NCBI GenBank assembly: GCA_022824585.1
Contig: JAJDZN010000179.1
Span: 1-61,194, forward strand
From: Bryobacterales bacterium
Lineage (GTDB): Bacteria > Acidobacteriota > Terriglobia > Bryobacterales > UBA6623
DNA: 61,194 nucleotides
Direction of reading: 5' to 3'
In this document: positions 51,957 through 60,982 of the stretch, one piece after another
Layout: every line of letters begins with the position of its first letter
Position numbering within the stretch: the stretch's first letter is position 1
Made by a program: the position numbers and the translations under genes
The notes under the pieces: generated by a model
Told to the model about the DNA's origin: nothing
The model's input: only the letters and a program-made list of their open reading frames with translations
The model's database searches: none

Positions 51957-54900
51957 CTAGACCGGGATGAGCTCGTTGATGTCCTGCGCGACCTCGACCG
52001 TCTTGAAGACTTCGATTTCGTCGCTCTTCTTGATGTCGTTGAAGCGCTCGAAATGCATGCCGCACTCTTGGCCTGCCCGCACTTCCTTGACGTCGTCCTT
52101 GAAGCGCCTCAGCGAGGCCAGCTTGCCGCTGTGGATCACGACGTTGTCCCGCAGCAGCCGGGCCGAGGCGCTGCTCTCCGCCATGCCCTCCTCGAGCAGG
52201 CATCCGGCCACCGTGCCGACGTTGGTGATGTTGAAGACTTCGAGGACTTTCGCCCGGCCAAGCACCTCTTCCCTGCGAATCGGCTCCAACAGGCCCGCCA
52301 GGCCCTTCTTGAGTTCGTCGACCAACTCGTAGATGACAGTGTGCAGGCGGACGTCGATGTGCTCCTTGTCCGCCAGGGTGGCCGCCGAGCGCTCGGGCCG
52401 CACGTTGAAGCCCACCACGATCGCATTCGCCGTGATCGCGAGCAGGATGTCCGACTCCTTGATCGCGCCGACGCCGCAATGGATCACGCGCACCTTGACC
52501 TTGTCGCTGGTCAGCTTGGCCAGGGTCTCGCGCAGCACGGTCGCGGAACCTTGGAAGTCGGCCTTGAGAATGATCGGAAGCTCGCGGGCGCGGCCGTCTG
52601 CGAGCTGCTCTTGGAACTGCTCCAGGGACAGGCGCGCGGTCTGCGCCATGGCCTGCTCGCGGGCCTTCTCCTCGCGGAACTCGACGATCTTGCGGGCTTT
52701 CTCGGTGTCCGCCAGCACGGAAAGCTGGTCGCCCGGCTCGGGCAGGTCGTCCAAGCCGAGTACGACGACCGCCGAGGATGGTCCGGCTGTGCTGACCTTC
52801 CTGCCGCGATCGTCCATCATCGCGCGCACCTTGCCAAGCACAGCGCCGACCACGAATGTGTCTCCGACTCGCAGGGTGCCGTTTTGGGTGAGCACCGTGG
52901 CCACCGGACCCTTGCCGCGATCAAGCTTCGCCTCCAGCACCACTCCGATCGCGGACCGGGCCGGGTTGGCGCGCAGTTCGCGCAGTTCAGCGACCAGATT
53001 GATCATCTCGAGCAAGTGGTCGATGCCCTCGCCGGTCTTGGCCGAGACCGGGCAGAAGATGGTATCGCCGCCCCACTCTTCCGACACCAGCCCGCGATCG
53101 GAAAGCTGCTGCTTGACCCGCTCGGGCTCGGCCTTGGCCAAGTCCATCTTGTTGACCGCGACAATGATCGGGACGCGGGCCTCCTTGGCGTGATCGATGG
53201 CCTCGATGGTCTGGGGCATGACGCCGTCGTCTCCGGCAACGACCAACACCACCATATCGGTCACCGAGGCGCCGTGCGCGCGCATCTTGGTGAACGCCTC
53301 GTGGCCTGGGGTGTCGATGAACACGATCCGCTTGCCGTCCTTGACGACGTGATAGGCGCCGATCGCCTGGGTGATGCCGCCCGCCTCGCGGCCGACGATA
53401 TTGGTCGACCGGATCTTGTCGAGCAGAGAGGTCTTGCCGTGGTCGACATGGCCCATGATCGTGACGACCGGAGGCCGGAGCTCGATATCCTCCAAGCTCT
53501 CGTCTTGATCGATGTCCAGCACCGCCTCTTCCTCGAACGTCAGTTCGGTGGCGGTCGCGCCGAAGTGCGTGGCGATCGATTTGATGCTTTCCAGCTCGAG
53601 CGGCTGGTTGATCGTCGCGAACTGGCCCTGCTCTACCAAGAACTTGATGACGAAGCTGGCCTTGATCCCGAGCTTTTCTGCTAGTTCCTTGACCGATGTG
53701 CCGTCGGCCGCGAAGATGTCGGTGTTGCCCGCCCGCGGGATCTCGGTCTGGCGCTTGCGCTGCTGAATCTTGCTCTCGGCCAGGGCCTCTAGGTCGCGCT
53801 TGCGCTGCTGCGGCGGCCTCGGACGGCGCTGTCCGGGAGCACCCCGTCCGGCACCCGGCGGGCGCCCGCCCGGCCCGCCCGCTGGAGGGCGTCCGGGAAG
53901 TCCGGGGCGCATGCCGCCCATGAGTTGGCCAGGGCCCTTGTGCGAGAAGCCGGCCGGCGTGCCGGGGGTGGGGGCCGGAATGCCCGGCATCGGTGCGGGC
54001 TTGTGGGTGCGCGGGATGATCGGTCGCCCGGGCACCAGGACGCTGGAAGCGGCCGGTGGCCTTGCATGGGGGCCGGACCGCGGCGTGCGCAGGGCCGGAT
54101 CGGTCGGGCGCTGTACCCCGGGCGGCCGGATCGGGCGAACCGGGCCTGCTGGCGAGAGCTTCTTCTGCGGTCTGGCGGGCTCGGGCGCTCCCGGAATCCC
54201 GGGCGATTTCGGTGTGGGAATCGCGAGGGGCGCATGCTGTCTCGGCGCCGCCGGCAGCGCGGCCCCGGCCGACACGCTCGATGCTGCCTGCGAGCCGGGC
54301 ATCGCGGGCGGCGCAGCGATCGCCGGATCCGGAATCGAGGGCGCGGGTGCCCTGGGCGGCAGGGCGGGGCTGTTCGGCTGGCCCGGAACCGCGCTTGCGG
54401 TCGGCCGCTTGGGCTCGGGGCCGAGAACGGCAGGGATCGGCGGCGGCTCGGGCTTGGCGTCCCCGTCGTCAACCCGGTCCACCAAGGCCGTTGCCTCCAG
54501 CGGCTTGGATTTCTGGATCGCTGCTTCGGGCGGCGGCTGCACTTCTGGCGGCGCAACTGGCGGAACCGCGCCCGCGGCTGCGGGACGCTCGCCCTGCGGC
54601 TGGAGTGGAGGGCGCAGCGCCGCTCCGACACCCGGCCCTATGCCGCCTCCGAGGGGCGGCCGAAACAGCGTTGCTCCGCCACCGCCGATCTTGATCGTGG
54701 GACGCACGGCCGCGGTTGTGGTGCGGTGCGCGGGCCCCGCCGCCGACTGGTCGATGACCACGCGGCGCTTGCGCCGGAGGGGCAGTTCCAACTCGGGCTC
54801 GGGCTCGGGCCGCTTCTCACCCTCTGCCCGCTTGCGGATGTGCTCGCGGATTTGACCAGCCTGCGCGTCGTCTACCGAGCTGGAGTGGGACCTGACCCCC

Positions 54901-55037
54901 TCAACGCCCAGCTCGGGTAGAACGGCGATGATTTCGGAGGACTTGACCTCCAATTCCCGCGCTAGCTCATTGATGCGAATCGTTCTTCTCCTCTTGGGCC
55001 AACTCGTCCGCAGTCGTCCGCACGGCCGACTTGGCAT
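51957..55037 (-). CDS. infB: Translation initiation factor IF-2
   Basis: A GTPase that brings fMet-tRNA to the ribosome. It opens with an IF2_N domain ([20 protein letters not shown]), then a Pro/Ala/Gly-rich linker of roughly 300 residues and a second IF2_N domain ([20 protein letters not shown]). The G domain follows ([30 protein letters not shown]), then the EF-Tu-like and C-terminal domains ending [13 protein letters not shown] give the nearest in-frame ATG (55037). However, the first 18 codons lie inside nusA and look non-homologous. An AUU at 54980 with AGGAG 7 nt upstream matches the conserved start better. Confidence 0.96.
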   Translation of the reverse strand: MPSRPCGRLRTSWPKRRRTIRINELARELEVKSSEIIAVLPELGVEGVRSHSSSVDDAQAGQIREHIRKRAEGEKRPEPEPELELPLRRKRRVVIDQSAAGPAHRTTTAAVRPTIKIGGGGATLFRPPLGGGIGPGVGAALRPPLQPQGERPAAAGAVPPVAPPEVQPPPEAAIQKSKPLEATALVDRVDDGDAKPEPPPIPAVLGPEPKRPTASAVPGQPNSPALPPRAPAPSIPDPAIAAPPAMPGSQAASSVSAGAALPAAPRQHAPLAIPTPKSPGIPGAPEPARPQKKLSPAGPVRPIRPPGVQRPTDPALRTPRSGPHARPPAASSVLVPGRPIIPRTHKPAPMPGIPAPTPGTPAGFSHKGPGQLMGGMRPGLPGRPPAGGPGGRPPGAGRGAPGQRRPRPPQQRKRDLEALAESKIQQRKRQTEIPRAGNTDIFAADGTSVKELAEKLGIKASFVIKFLVEQGQFATINQPLELESIKSIATHFGATATELTFEEEAVLDIDQDESLEDIELRPPVVTIMGHVDHGKTSLLDKIRSTNIVGREAGGITQAIGAYHVVKDGKRIVFIDTPGHEAFTKMRAHGASVTDMVVLVVAGDDGVMPQTIEAIDHAKEARVPIIVAVNKMDLAKAEPERVKQQLSDRGLVSEEWGGDTIFCPVSAKTGEGIDHLLEMINLVAELRELRANPARSAIGVVLEAKLDRGKGPVATVLTQNGTLRVGDTFVVGAVLGKVRAMMDDRGRKVSTAGPSSAVVVLGLDDLPEPGDQLSVLADTEKARKIVEFREEKAREQAMAQTARLSLEQFQEQLADGRARELPIILKADFQGSATVLRETLAKLTSDKVKVRVIHCGVGAIKESDILLAITANAIVVGFNVRPERSAATLADKEHIDVRLHTVIYELVDELKKGLAGLLEPIRREEVLGRAKVLEVFNITNVGTVAGCLLEEGMAESSASARLLRDNVVIHSGKLASLRRFKDDVKEVRAGQECGMHFERFNDIKKSDEIEVFKTVEVAQDINELIPV

Positions 55038-56598
55038 CCGCGACCGCCCCGGCCGTCGCGAGCGCCTCGCCGCCCTCGCTATACCCCTGTCCGTCTACCG
55101 CGAATTCCGCCCCATCGTCGGGTCCGCGATAGACATTCATCTTACCAAAGCTCTCCAGTTCCGCCACGTCGAAGTCGACTTCGTCCTCTTCCTCCTCCGA
55201 CGCGCCAGACTCCGGTTCTCCCGGCAGCACCGGTGCCGCCTCGGCGCCCTGCTCGGCATCTGGGCTATCTGCGGGCGCGGCTGCGTCAGGCTGCTGTTCG
55301 CTGACCGTTTGCACCGCCCCGACCGTGCGCGCGAGGCGCGTGTAACACTGCTCTACCGCCGCCCGGATCCGCTCCACGAGTTCCGGCCCCACGCTGGGAA
55401 TCTCGATCAATTGCTCGGGCGTCATGTCGGCAACCGCCTCGAGGGTGGCCGCGCCGGCTTCGACCAAGCGTTCGATCAGTCCCTCGCTGAGGCCGTAGTT
55501 CTTCAATATGCTGACCGGGGTGCCGCTGCCGCTGATGGCCGCCATCGCCTCTTCGACATCCCGGCGATTCTGGTCCTCGCTCTTGATGTCGATGCGCCAG
55601 TTGAGCAGCTTTGCCGCGAGGCGCACGTTCTGGCCCTTCTTGCCGATTGCCAGCGAGAGCTGCGACTCGTCGACGATCACCTCCATGTGGCGCGTTTCCG
55701 GGTCGATGACGTTCACCCGCGAGACCTTGGCTGGACTCAGCGCCCAGCGGACCATTTCTAGCGGATCCTCGATGTACTCGATGATGTCGATCTTCTCGCC
55801 GCGGATCTCGCGGATGATCGTTTGCACGCGCATGCCCTTCATGCCGACGCAAGCGCCCACCGCATCGACGTTGCGATCGCGCGAGAGTACTGCGATCTTG
55901 GTCCGCTCGCCAGCCTCGCGAGCGCACGCCTTGATCTCGACCGTGTTGTCGTAGATTTCGGGCACCTCTTGTTCGAACAGCCGCTTGACCAGCTCCTCGC
56001 TCGCGCGCGAGGCGACCACCGCGGGTCCCCGGCCGGCCTTTTCGACCGCCTTGATGACGATCCGAACGCGCTCGCCCGGAGCAAAGGTCTCCAGCCGCGA
56101 CTGCTCGCGGCGCGGCATCCTAGCTTCGGTGCGGTCCAATTCCACGATCAGGTCCGGGCCCTCGCTGCGCTTTACGGTGCAGTACTCCATCGTTCCCAGG
56201 CGGCCCTCGAACTGTTTGCAGATCGTCTCGCGCTCGGCCTCGCGGACCTTTTGGAAGATCACCTGCTTGGCCTGCATCGCCGCAATGCGGCCAAGGCTCG
56301 CGGTGGGCACCGGGAAGCGCACCTCGTCGCCGATTCTGGCCGACGGCTTGACACGGCGGGCCTGCGACAAGCTGACCTCGAAGGTGGGGTTGGCCACCAG
56401 GTCCGTGACCGTCTTGACCGCGTAGACGTCGACCGCGCCCGTCTTGGGGTTGATCTCGGCCACCAGGTCCTCTTCGGTCTGATGGAACTTGCGTGCCGCC
56501 GCCAGCATCGCGTCCTTGACCGCGCTCAAGACGATCTCGGGGGAGATGCCCTTGTGCTGGCTGAGCTGTTCGATTTCGGTGGAGAGTCCCCTTGCCAT
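54967..56598 (-). CDS. nusA: Transcription elongation/termination factor NusA
   Basis: A 543-residue NusA. An N-terminal polymerase-binding domain (STEIEQLSQHKGISPEIVLSA) is followed by an S1 domain (GRLGTMEYCTVKRSEGPDLIVEL), two KH domains (VGACVGMKGMRVQTIIREIRGEKIDII, LSLAIGKKGQNVRLAAKLL) and a helical hairpin-type region. A Glu/Asp-rich C-terminal extension of about 100 residues ends with [10 protein letters not shown]. The ATG at 56598 has GAGGAAAG upstream; longer frames add unrelated residues from rimP. It modulates pausing and Rho/intrinsic termination. No ylxR gene sits between it and infB. Confidence 0.96.
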   Translation of the reverse strand: MARGLSTEIEQLSQHKGISPEIVLSAVKDAMLAAARKFHQTEEDLVAEINPKTGAVDVYAVKTVTDLVANPTFEVSLSQARRVKPSARIGDEVRFPVPTASLGRIAAMQAKQVIFQKVREAERETICKQFEGRLGTMEYCTVKRSEGPDLIVELDRTEARMPRREQSRLETFAPGERVRIVIKAVEKAGRGPAVVASRASEELVKRLFEQEVPEIYDNTVEIKACAREAGERTKIAVLSRDRNVDAVGACVGMKGMRVQTIIREIRGEKIDIIEYIEDPLEMVRWALSPAKVSRVNVIDPETRHMEVIVDESQLSLAIGKKGQNVRLAAKLLNWRIDIKSEDQNRRDVEEAMAAISGSGTPVSILKNYGLSEGLIERLVEAGAATLEAVADMTPEQLIEIPSVGPELVERIRAAVEQCYTRLARTVGAVQTVSEQQPDAAAPADSPDAEQGAEAAPVLPGEPESGASEEEEDEVDFDVAELESFGKMNVYRGPDDGAEFAVDGQGYSEGGEALATAGAVADAKSAVRTTADELAQEEKNDSHQ

Positions 56599-56626
56599 GT
56601 CTTTCCTCGCCCCTTGCCCGCTCCCG

Positions 56627-57097
56627 TCAGACCTCGACCACCAAGCGCGCAAGTTCGATGTCCGCGAACGGGACTTCCAGCGCTTCACCGTTGGCGGTGC
56701 GCAGCGACACGCTCTCCTGCGTCGTGCCCTCGATCAAGCCCGTCACGGTTCGGCTGCCCTCCAGGGCGGCGCGCATGCGCACCTTCGCCTTGTGCCCCTG
56801 GAAGCGGCGGTAATCCGCCGGCTGCGACAGCTTGCGATCCAATCCTGGCGACGACACCTCGAGGGTGTAGCTGGTCGGCACCAGATCCTCGACGTCCAGC
56901 GCTGCCGACAGCTGGCGGGACACGCGCTCGCAGTCGGCGTGCGTAATCCCTGTCGGCTTGTCGATGTAGACCCTCAGCAGGCCGCCGCGCAGGGCTCCCT
57001 TCCATTCGGCGTCCACCAGTTCCAAGCCTTCGAATTGGACGATCTGGCGCGTCAACTCGCTCACCTTGGACACGATTTCCTTTCTCTGCGAAGCCAT
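56627..57097 (-). CDS. rimP: Ribosome maturation factor RimP
   Basis: A 156-residue protein. The N-terminal half has VQFEGLELVDAEWKG and LLRVYIDKPTGITHADCERVSRQLSAALDVED. The C-terminal SH3-like domain has YTLEVSSPGLDRKLSQPADYRRFQGHKAKV, all diagnostic. It binds the 30S subunit during assembly. The ATG at 57097 is preferred; the in-frame ATG at 57127 lies inside a terminator hairpin. It heads the rimP-nusA-infB operon, with 28 nt to nusA. Confidence 0.95.
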   Translation of the reverse strand: MASQRKEIVSKVSELTRQIVQFEGLELVDAEWKGALRGGLLRVYIDKPTGITHADCERVSRQLSAALDVEDLVPTSYTLEVSSPGLDRKLSQPADYRRFQGHKAKVRMRAALEGSRTVTGLIEGTTQESVSLRTANGEALEVPFADIELARLVVEV

Positions 57098-57111
57098 CGA
57101 CTCGGAACCAT

Positions 57112-57137
57112 AAAAAAAGTGGGCCAAAGCCCACTTT
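57112..57137 (-). terminator. Intrinsic terminator hairpin in the rimP-nusA-infB leader
   Basis: On the minus strand AAAGTGGGC-TTTG-GCCCACTTT with T continuing to a 7-T run forms a canonical terminator that ends 15 nt before the rimP ATG. It lies downstream of the operon promoter. It must therefore be read through, making it a likely attenuator rather than the end of another gene. Confidence 0.75.
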
Positions 57138-57166
57138 CGGTTATCGCCGAAACTGCGACTGCTCCC

Positions 57167-57195
57167 ATTCTAGCCGGTTCCGGCGCCCCGGGCAA
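57167..57195 (-). promoter_or_regulatory. Sigma70-type promoter of rimP-nusA-infB
   Basis: TTGCCC (57195-57190), a 17-bp spacer and TAGAAT (57172-57167) give a near-consensus promoter. Transcription would start near 57160, leaving a leader of about 63 nt that contains the terminator hairpin. Confidence 0.65.
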
Positions 57196-57226
57196 TGGCC
57201 GCGGCAGAATTTCGCCGCTGGCGGGA

Positions 57227-57232
57227 TAGAAT
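57227..57232 (+). promoter_or_regulatory. -10 element giving a probable leaderless SMP-30 transcript
   Basis: TAGAAT ends 8 nt before the GTG at 57241, so the transcript would begin at the start codon. No Shine-Dalgarno is seen. A clear -35 is not recognised. Confidence 0.45.
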
Positions 57233-57240
57233 GTCCTATC

Positions 57241-58200
57241 GTGCCTGAATTTCCGACCATAGGTGCCATCGACCGTCTGGATGACCGGTTCGAGGGCCTG
57301 ATCGCAGCCGACGCCCCCATCGAGTTGCTCGACGTGGGGTTTGCTTGGCCCGAGGGCCCAGTGTGGGTTGCCAGCGAGGGGCACCTGCTTTTCTCTGACA
57401 TTCCGCGCAATTCGATCTATCGCTGGAGCGAGCACGGCGGGACCGGAGTGTGGATGCAGCCGTCCGGATACACGGGAGTGGCCTACTACGGCAAGGAACC
57501 GGGCTCGAACGGCCTGACCCTGGACCCTGCGGGCCGCCTGCTGGCGTGCGAGCACGGCGACCGCCGGGTTTCTAGGCTCGAGCATGGCGGGGGAAAGGTC
57601 ACGCTGGCCGATTCCTACCAAGGCAGGCGCCTGAATTCGCCCAATGACTTGGTCCTGCGCTCCAGCGGCGACCTGTACTTCACCGATCCGGCCTACGGGC
57701 TCCACCACCGCTACGACGATCCGGCTCGCGAGCTGCCGTTCTGCGGCGTGTACCTGCTGCGCCCGGGCGAGCGCGAACCTGTGCTGCTGACGGACGAGCT
57801 GGAGAATCCGAACGGCTTGGCGTTCTCTCCCGACGAGGGTTTGCTCTACGTCACGCAGTCCAACCCCCGCAGGCCCGTCGTGATGCGCTATCCGGTGCTG
57901 GCGGACGGCACCTTGGGCAGCGGCAGCGCGCTGATCGATCTTGCCGAGTTCACTGCCGAAGCGCCCGGATTGCCGGACGGGATCAAGGTTGACCGGGCCG
58001 GCAACATCTTCACGACTGGTCCCGGCGGCGTGTGGGTGGCCGCCCCGGACGGAACACTCTTGGGGCGCGTGTCGACCGGCCGGCGCATCGCCAATCTGTG
58101 CTGGGGAGGCGATGGCTCCGCGCTCTATCTGTGCTCGGACGACTACCTGTGCCGGGTCGGCACGCTCACCTCGGGCTGTCTGCCGGGGCCTCCGTCCTGA
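57241..58200 (+). CDS. SMP-30/gluconolactonase-family protein
   Basis: A 319-residue six-bladed propeller, GTG start. The metal-binding Glu lies in FAWPEGPVWVASEGHLLFSDIP. RLNSPNDLVLRSSGDLYFTDPAYG contains the second ligand (Asn/Asp) and LPDGIKVDRAGNIF the third. The full set indicates an intact lactonase site for sugar lactones. It has no signal peptide, so it is cytoplasmic. It lies next to a glucuronokinase-like gene on the opposite strand, which fits uronate or aldonate metabolism (inference). Confidence 0.9.
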   Translation: MPEFPTIGAIDRLDDRFEGLIAADAPIELLDVGFAWPEGPVWVASEGHLLFSDIPRNSIYRWSEHGGTGVWMQPSGYTGVAYYGKEPGSNGLTLDPAGRLLACEHGDRRVSRLEHGGGKVTLADSYQGRRLNSPNDLVLRSSGDLYFTDPAYGLHHRYDDPARELPFCGVYLLRPGEREPVLLTDELENPNGLAFSPDEGLLYVTQSNPRRPVVMRYPVLADGTLGSGSALIDLAEFTAEAPGLPDGIKVDRAGNIFTTGPGGVWVAAPDGTLLGRVSTGRRIANLCWGGDGSALYLCSDDYLCRVGTLTSGCLPGPPS

Positions 58201-58231
58201 TGCGCAGCCCGTGCTGCGCGCCTTGGCCCGC

Positions 58232-59221
58232 CTACACGACGGGCCGAATCGTCTGAACGTCCAGTTTCGCCAGCGCCGCCTGTAGCTTCTCGAAGTGCTC
58301 CGCGTCGCGGTATGTGCCGATGATGGCCCCGCCAGATCCGGCGAACTTGGCGGTTGCGCCCGCGTTTCGGGCAGCTCGGACCATTTCTAGGTTTTCCGGG
58401 CTCACCGTGCACACTCGGGCTCGCAGATCGAAATTGGCGTCGATCAGCTGCCCGAAGCGCTGGGTGTCTCCCGCGATCAGGGCCTTGCGGCCCTCAGACG
58501 CCATCGCGGCCCACTGGAGCATCGCGGCCCGCACGGCGGCATCTCCCGACTCGTAGCGCCTCCGCAGATCGTTGTGGAACACTTCGGTGCCTTCGCTGAG
58601 GTTGGTGCGGTATGCGACGTACAGGTTGGGCAGCAGGGAGGCGTCCATCGATTCGTAGTCGCCGAAGCCCCTGGATCCCATCAGGTCTCGGTCGAAGTCC
58701 ATGTAGACCAAGCCCTCGTAAACCTGCACGACGCGGTCTTGCAGGCCGGCCGAGACGCCCAGCTCCCGGGTCTCTGTTTCGAGCACTAGGTTGGCTTGGA
58801 CAGGTAGCGGGATGTCCACCTCGAAGTGGGCCATCAACGCCCGCAGCGAGGAGGTGATGATGGCGGACGACCCACCCATTCCCAGCCGCAGCGGGATGTT
58901 CGATTCGTACTCGATCGTGAAGTTGCGGTCGTGCAGCTCGATGCCTTCCGCCGCGCAGTAGTCGCTGAAGCGCATGATCAGCGCGCGAATGATGCGAATT
59001 CCGCCGTAGTAGCCGCGCCAGCGAGTGTGGGCGCGAAGCTGGCCCAGATTCTCCCAGACCGGCATGTCCGCCGCGGAGAGGCGGATTTCCAGCCGGGCGC
59101 TGGGATACAGCAGCGTGCGAGAGCGGAAGTTCCGCACGGTGACGGCGAGCGTCTTGCCGAAGTATCCGTCGGAAGGGTTGCCGAGCACGCCCGCGCGGGC
59201 ATAGGCGACTGTCTCGATCAC
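58232..59221 (-). CDS. GHMP kinase, glucuronokinase-like
   Basis: A 329-residue sugar kinase. AYARAGVLGNPSDGYFGKTLA near residues 6-26 matches the start of glucuronokinases, and NIPLRLGMGGSSAIITSSL (about 109-127) is the GHMP ATP-binding loop. AKFAGSGGAIIGTY near the end is motif 3. I take GTG at 59221 as start; no Shine-Dalgarno is visible and upstream residues would overlap the PspC gene. The likely reaction is anomeric phosphorylation of a uronic acid or other sugar. Substrate assignment is by similarity only. Confidence 0.85.
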   Translation of the reverse strand: MIETVAYARAGVLGNPSDGYFGKTLAVTVRNFRSRTLLYPSARLEIRLSAADMPVWENLGQLRAHTRWRGYYGGIRIIRALIMRFSDYCAAEGIELHDRNFTIEYESNIPLRLGMGGSSAIITSSLRALMAHFEVDIPLPVQANLVLETETRELGVSAGLQDRVVQVYEGLVYMDFDRDLMGSRGFGDYESMDASLLPNLYVAYRTNLSEGTEVFHNDLRRRYESGDAAVRAAMLQWAAMASEGRKALIAGDTQRFGQLIDANFDLRARVCTVSPENLEMVRAARNAGATAKFAGSGGAIIGTYRDAEHFEKLQAALAKLDVQTIRPVV

Positions 59222-59232
59222 GGCGCGACGAA

Positions 59233-59559
59233 CTAGTGGGCCGCCGCGGTTTGGTCGGCTGCCGGGGCCTCCTCGGACGGGTCTACCGGCAACAGCAGCC
59301 AGCAAACCAGGTATGCCACCACCCCGGGGAAGATTGGCGGAATCACCGCTGCGATCGTCCAGATGACCCGCAGGGTCGCCAAGTCCTTGCCGAAGTAGCT
59401 GGCGCAGCCGCTGCAAACGCCGGCTACCATGCGCCGTTTCCGCTTGCGCATGCAGACACGTTGAATCTGCTCAGCCTCGGCGCCATCGACCGCCTTGCCG
59501 CACTTGCGGCAGAAGCGGTCGTCTTCCTCGACTTCGAAACCGCACCTCTCGCAGAACAT
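59233..59559 (-). CDS. PspC-domain protein with N-terminal zinc ribbon
   Basis: A 108-residue protein. The first 25 residues form a zinc ribbon (FCERCGFEVEEDDRFCRKCGK: CxxC...CxxC). A PspC domain follows: MVAGVCSGCASYFGKDLATLRVIWTIAAVIPPIFPG, with a membrane segment through VVAYLVCWLLLP. PspC proteins sense membrane stress with PspA in some bacteria. The zinc ribbon could bind a partner. It lies 11 nt upstream of the GHMP kinase gene, an operon of unclear logic. Confidence 0.88.
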   Translation of the reverse strand: MFCERCGFEVEEDDRFCRKCGKAVDGAEAEQIQRVCMRKRKRRMVAGVCSGCASYFGKDLATLRVIWTIAAVIPPIFPGVVAYLVCWLLLPVDPSEEAPAADQTAAAH

Positions 59560-59612
59560 CGGTTTGACTAGAGACTAACCCAGACCGCTCCTGAGGGCAA
59601 GTGGGAAGTGTT

Positions 59613-60974
59613 TTACCGGAGGTTCGTGGGCGGAATCTTCGGCTGCCGACCGGCGGCGACCGTGATTTCGTACAGCAGCATCGATGCCTTCTCTATCGGC
59701 CACACGTCCGCGGTGGAGATGGCTGTCCGGCCGCCTGCGTCGATGGGGTCTGGGTCCGCGCCCTCGTCGGCGAGGAAGCGGATGATCTCGCAGATTTCGT
59801 CTTCCGTCGCGCGGAACGAGGTCAGCATGACCGATGCGTGCATGACCGTGCGCCCGATGGAGGTCTTCGCCGCGAGATCGTTGTCCAGGGTATAGGCGTA
59901 CTGGACGACCGGCATTTGGGCGCTCCGCACAGCCTGCATCAGCAGCGTCGCGCCATCTTGGGTGCGGGCCTTGGTGTCGGCCCCTGCGGCAACGAGCATT
60001 CGCATCACGTCGAGATGCCCCTCCAGCGCCGCCGCGAGCAAGGGCGTGTCCTCGGCGTCGTTCCGCCGCAGGTCGCGGTCTGCGCCCAGGTCAGCGACCG
60101 GTTCGGTATGCAGGTTGGGATCTGCACCTGCCGCCAGCAGCATTTCGACTGCCTTGGCGTCGCCGGCTCGGGCCGCCAAATAGAGCGGCGTCTGGCCAGC
60201 ATTGTCGGGTGTGGAAGCAGCGGTGCCGGAAGCGAGCAGCAGCTCGAGCGCATCGCTGTGGCCGTACGCGGCGGCGATGTTCGCCGGCTGGCTGCCGTCA
60301 TAGGCCACGGTGTTCGGGTCGGCACCGGCTTCGAGCAGGACCCGCATCGACTCCAAGTCGCCGTGGGTGACGGCAAACATCAGGGCCGTGAATCCCTGCT
60401 TGGAGCCGATATCGAGGTCCGCCCCCGCCTCGGCTAGGGCAGCCACCGTCTCAGGGTGGCCGTCGGCGGTGGCCCACATTAGCGCTGTCTGGCCGCGTCC
60501 GCGCTCCCGGGCGTCGGGGTCGGCGCCCGCTGAAAGCATCAGGCGCACCGCGTCCGTGAGTCCGGTCCCCGCCGCTAGCATCAGCGGGGTTTCGCCGTTC
60601 CAGCGGCTGACCACCGGATCCGCGCCGGCCTGCAGCAGCGCTATCGCCATGGGTCCATCGCCGTTGGCACAGGCCAGTGTGAGGGGCGTATCCCCGTAGC
60701 TGTCCGCGGAATTGACATCGGCGCCGGCCCGCAGCAGGCTCCGGGCGGCCTCGAGATCCTGCAGATGCACGGCCCAGGCTAGCGGTGTCGAGCCATCGGG
60801 CAGCGCGGCGTTGATTGCGTCGCCGCCACGCTGCAGCAATTCCGAGACGGCCGCCCGGTCGCGCTGTTTGAGCGCGTCCACCAAGCTCGGGTCAGCGGCG
60901 GAGGCGCCGGCAGGGAGAGCGAGGGCGCAGAATGCGGTCGCTGCTAGAGTCTGGTGCCGGCGATTAATCCGCAC
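59613..60974 (-). CDS. Exported ankyrin-repeat protein
   Basis: A 453-residue protein with GTG start and signal peptide (cleavage near GASAAD). It consists almost wholly of about ten ankyrin repeats of the type DGSTPLAWAVHLQDLEAARSLLRAGADVN, YGDTPLTLACANGDGPMAIA and GFTALMFAVTHGDLESMRVL. The repeats form a protein-binding solenoid, here exported. The gene starts 8 nt after the DUF1552 stop, so both share a transcript. Ankyrin proteins accompany PSD1/DUF1552 genes in related genomes, from memory. Confidence 0.92.
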   Translation of the reverse strand: MRINRRHQTLAATAFCALALPAGASAADPSLVDALKQRDRAAVSELLQRGGDAINAALPDGSTPLAWAVHLQDLEAARSLLRAGADVNSADSYGDTPLTLACANGDGPMAIALLQAGADPVVSRWNGETPLMLAAGTGLTDAVRLMLSAGADPDARERGRGQTALMWATADGHPETVAALAEAGADLDIGSKQGFTALMFAVTHGDLESMRVLLEAGADPNTVAYDGSQPANIAAAYGHSDALELLLASGTAASTPDNAGQTPLYLAARAGDAKAVEMLLAAGADPNLHTEPVADLGADRDLRRNDAEDTPLLAAALEGHLDVMRMLVAAGADTKARTQDGATLLMQAVRSAQMPVVQYAYTLDNDLAAKTSIGRTVMHASVMLTSFRATEDEICEIIRFLADEGADPDPIDAGGRTAISTADVWPIEKASMLLYEITVAAGRQPKIPPTNLR

Positions 60975-60982
60975 CGAGGTTC

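Noticed and set aside
52053..53684. A 543-codon frame opposite infB.
   Set aside because: It is the antisense of the conserved IF-2 GTPase domain, rich in His/Asp/Leu repeats typical of such shadows.
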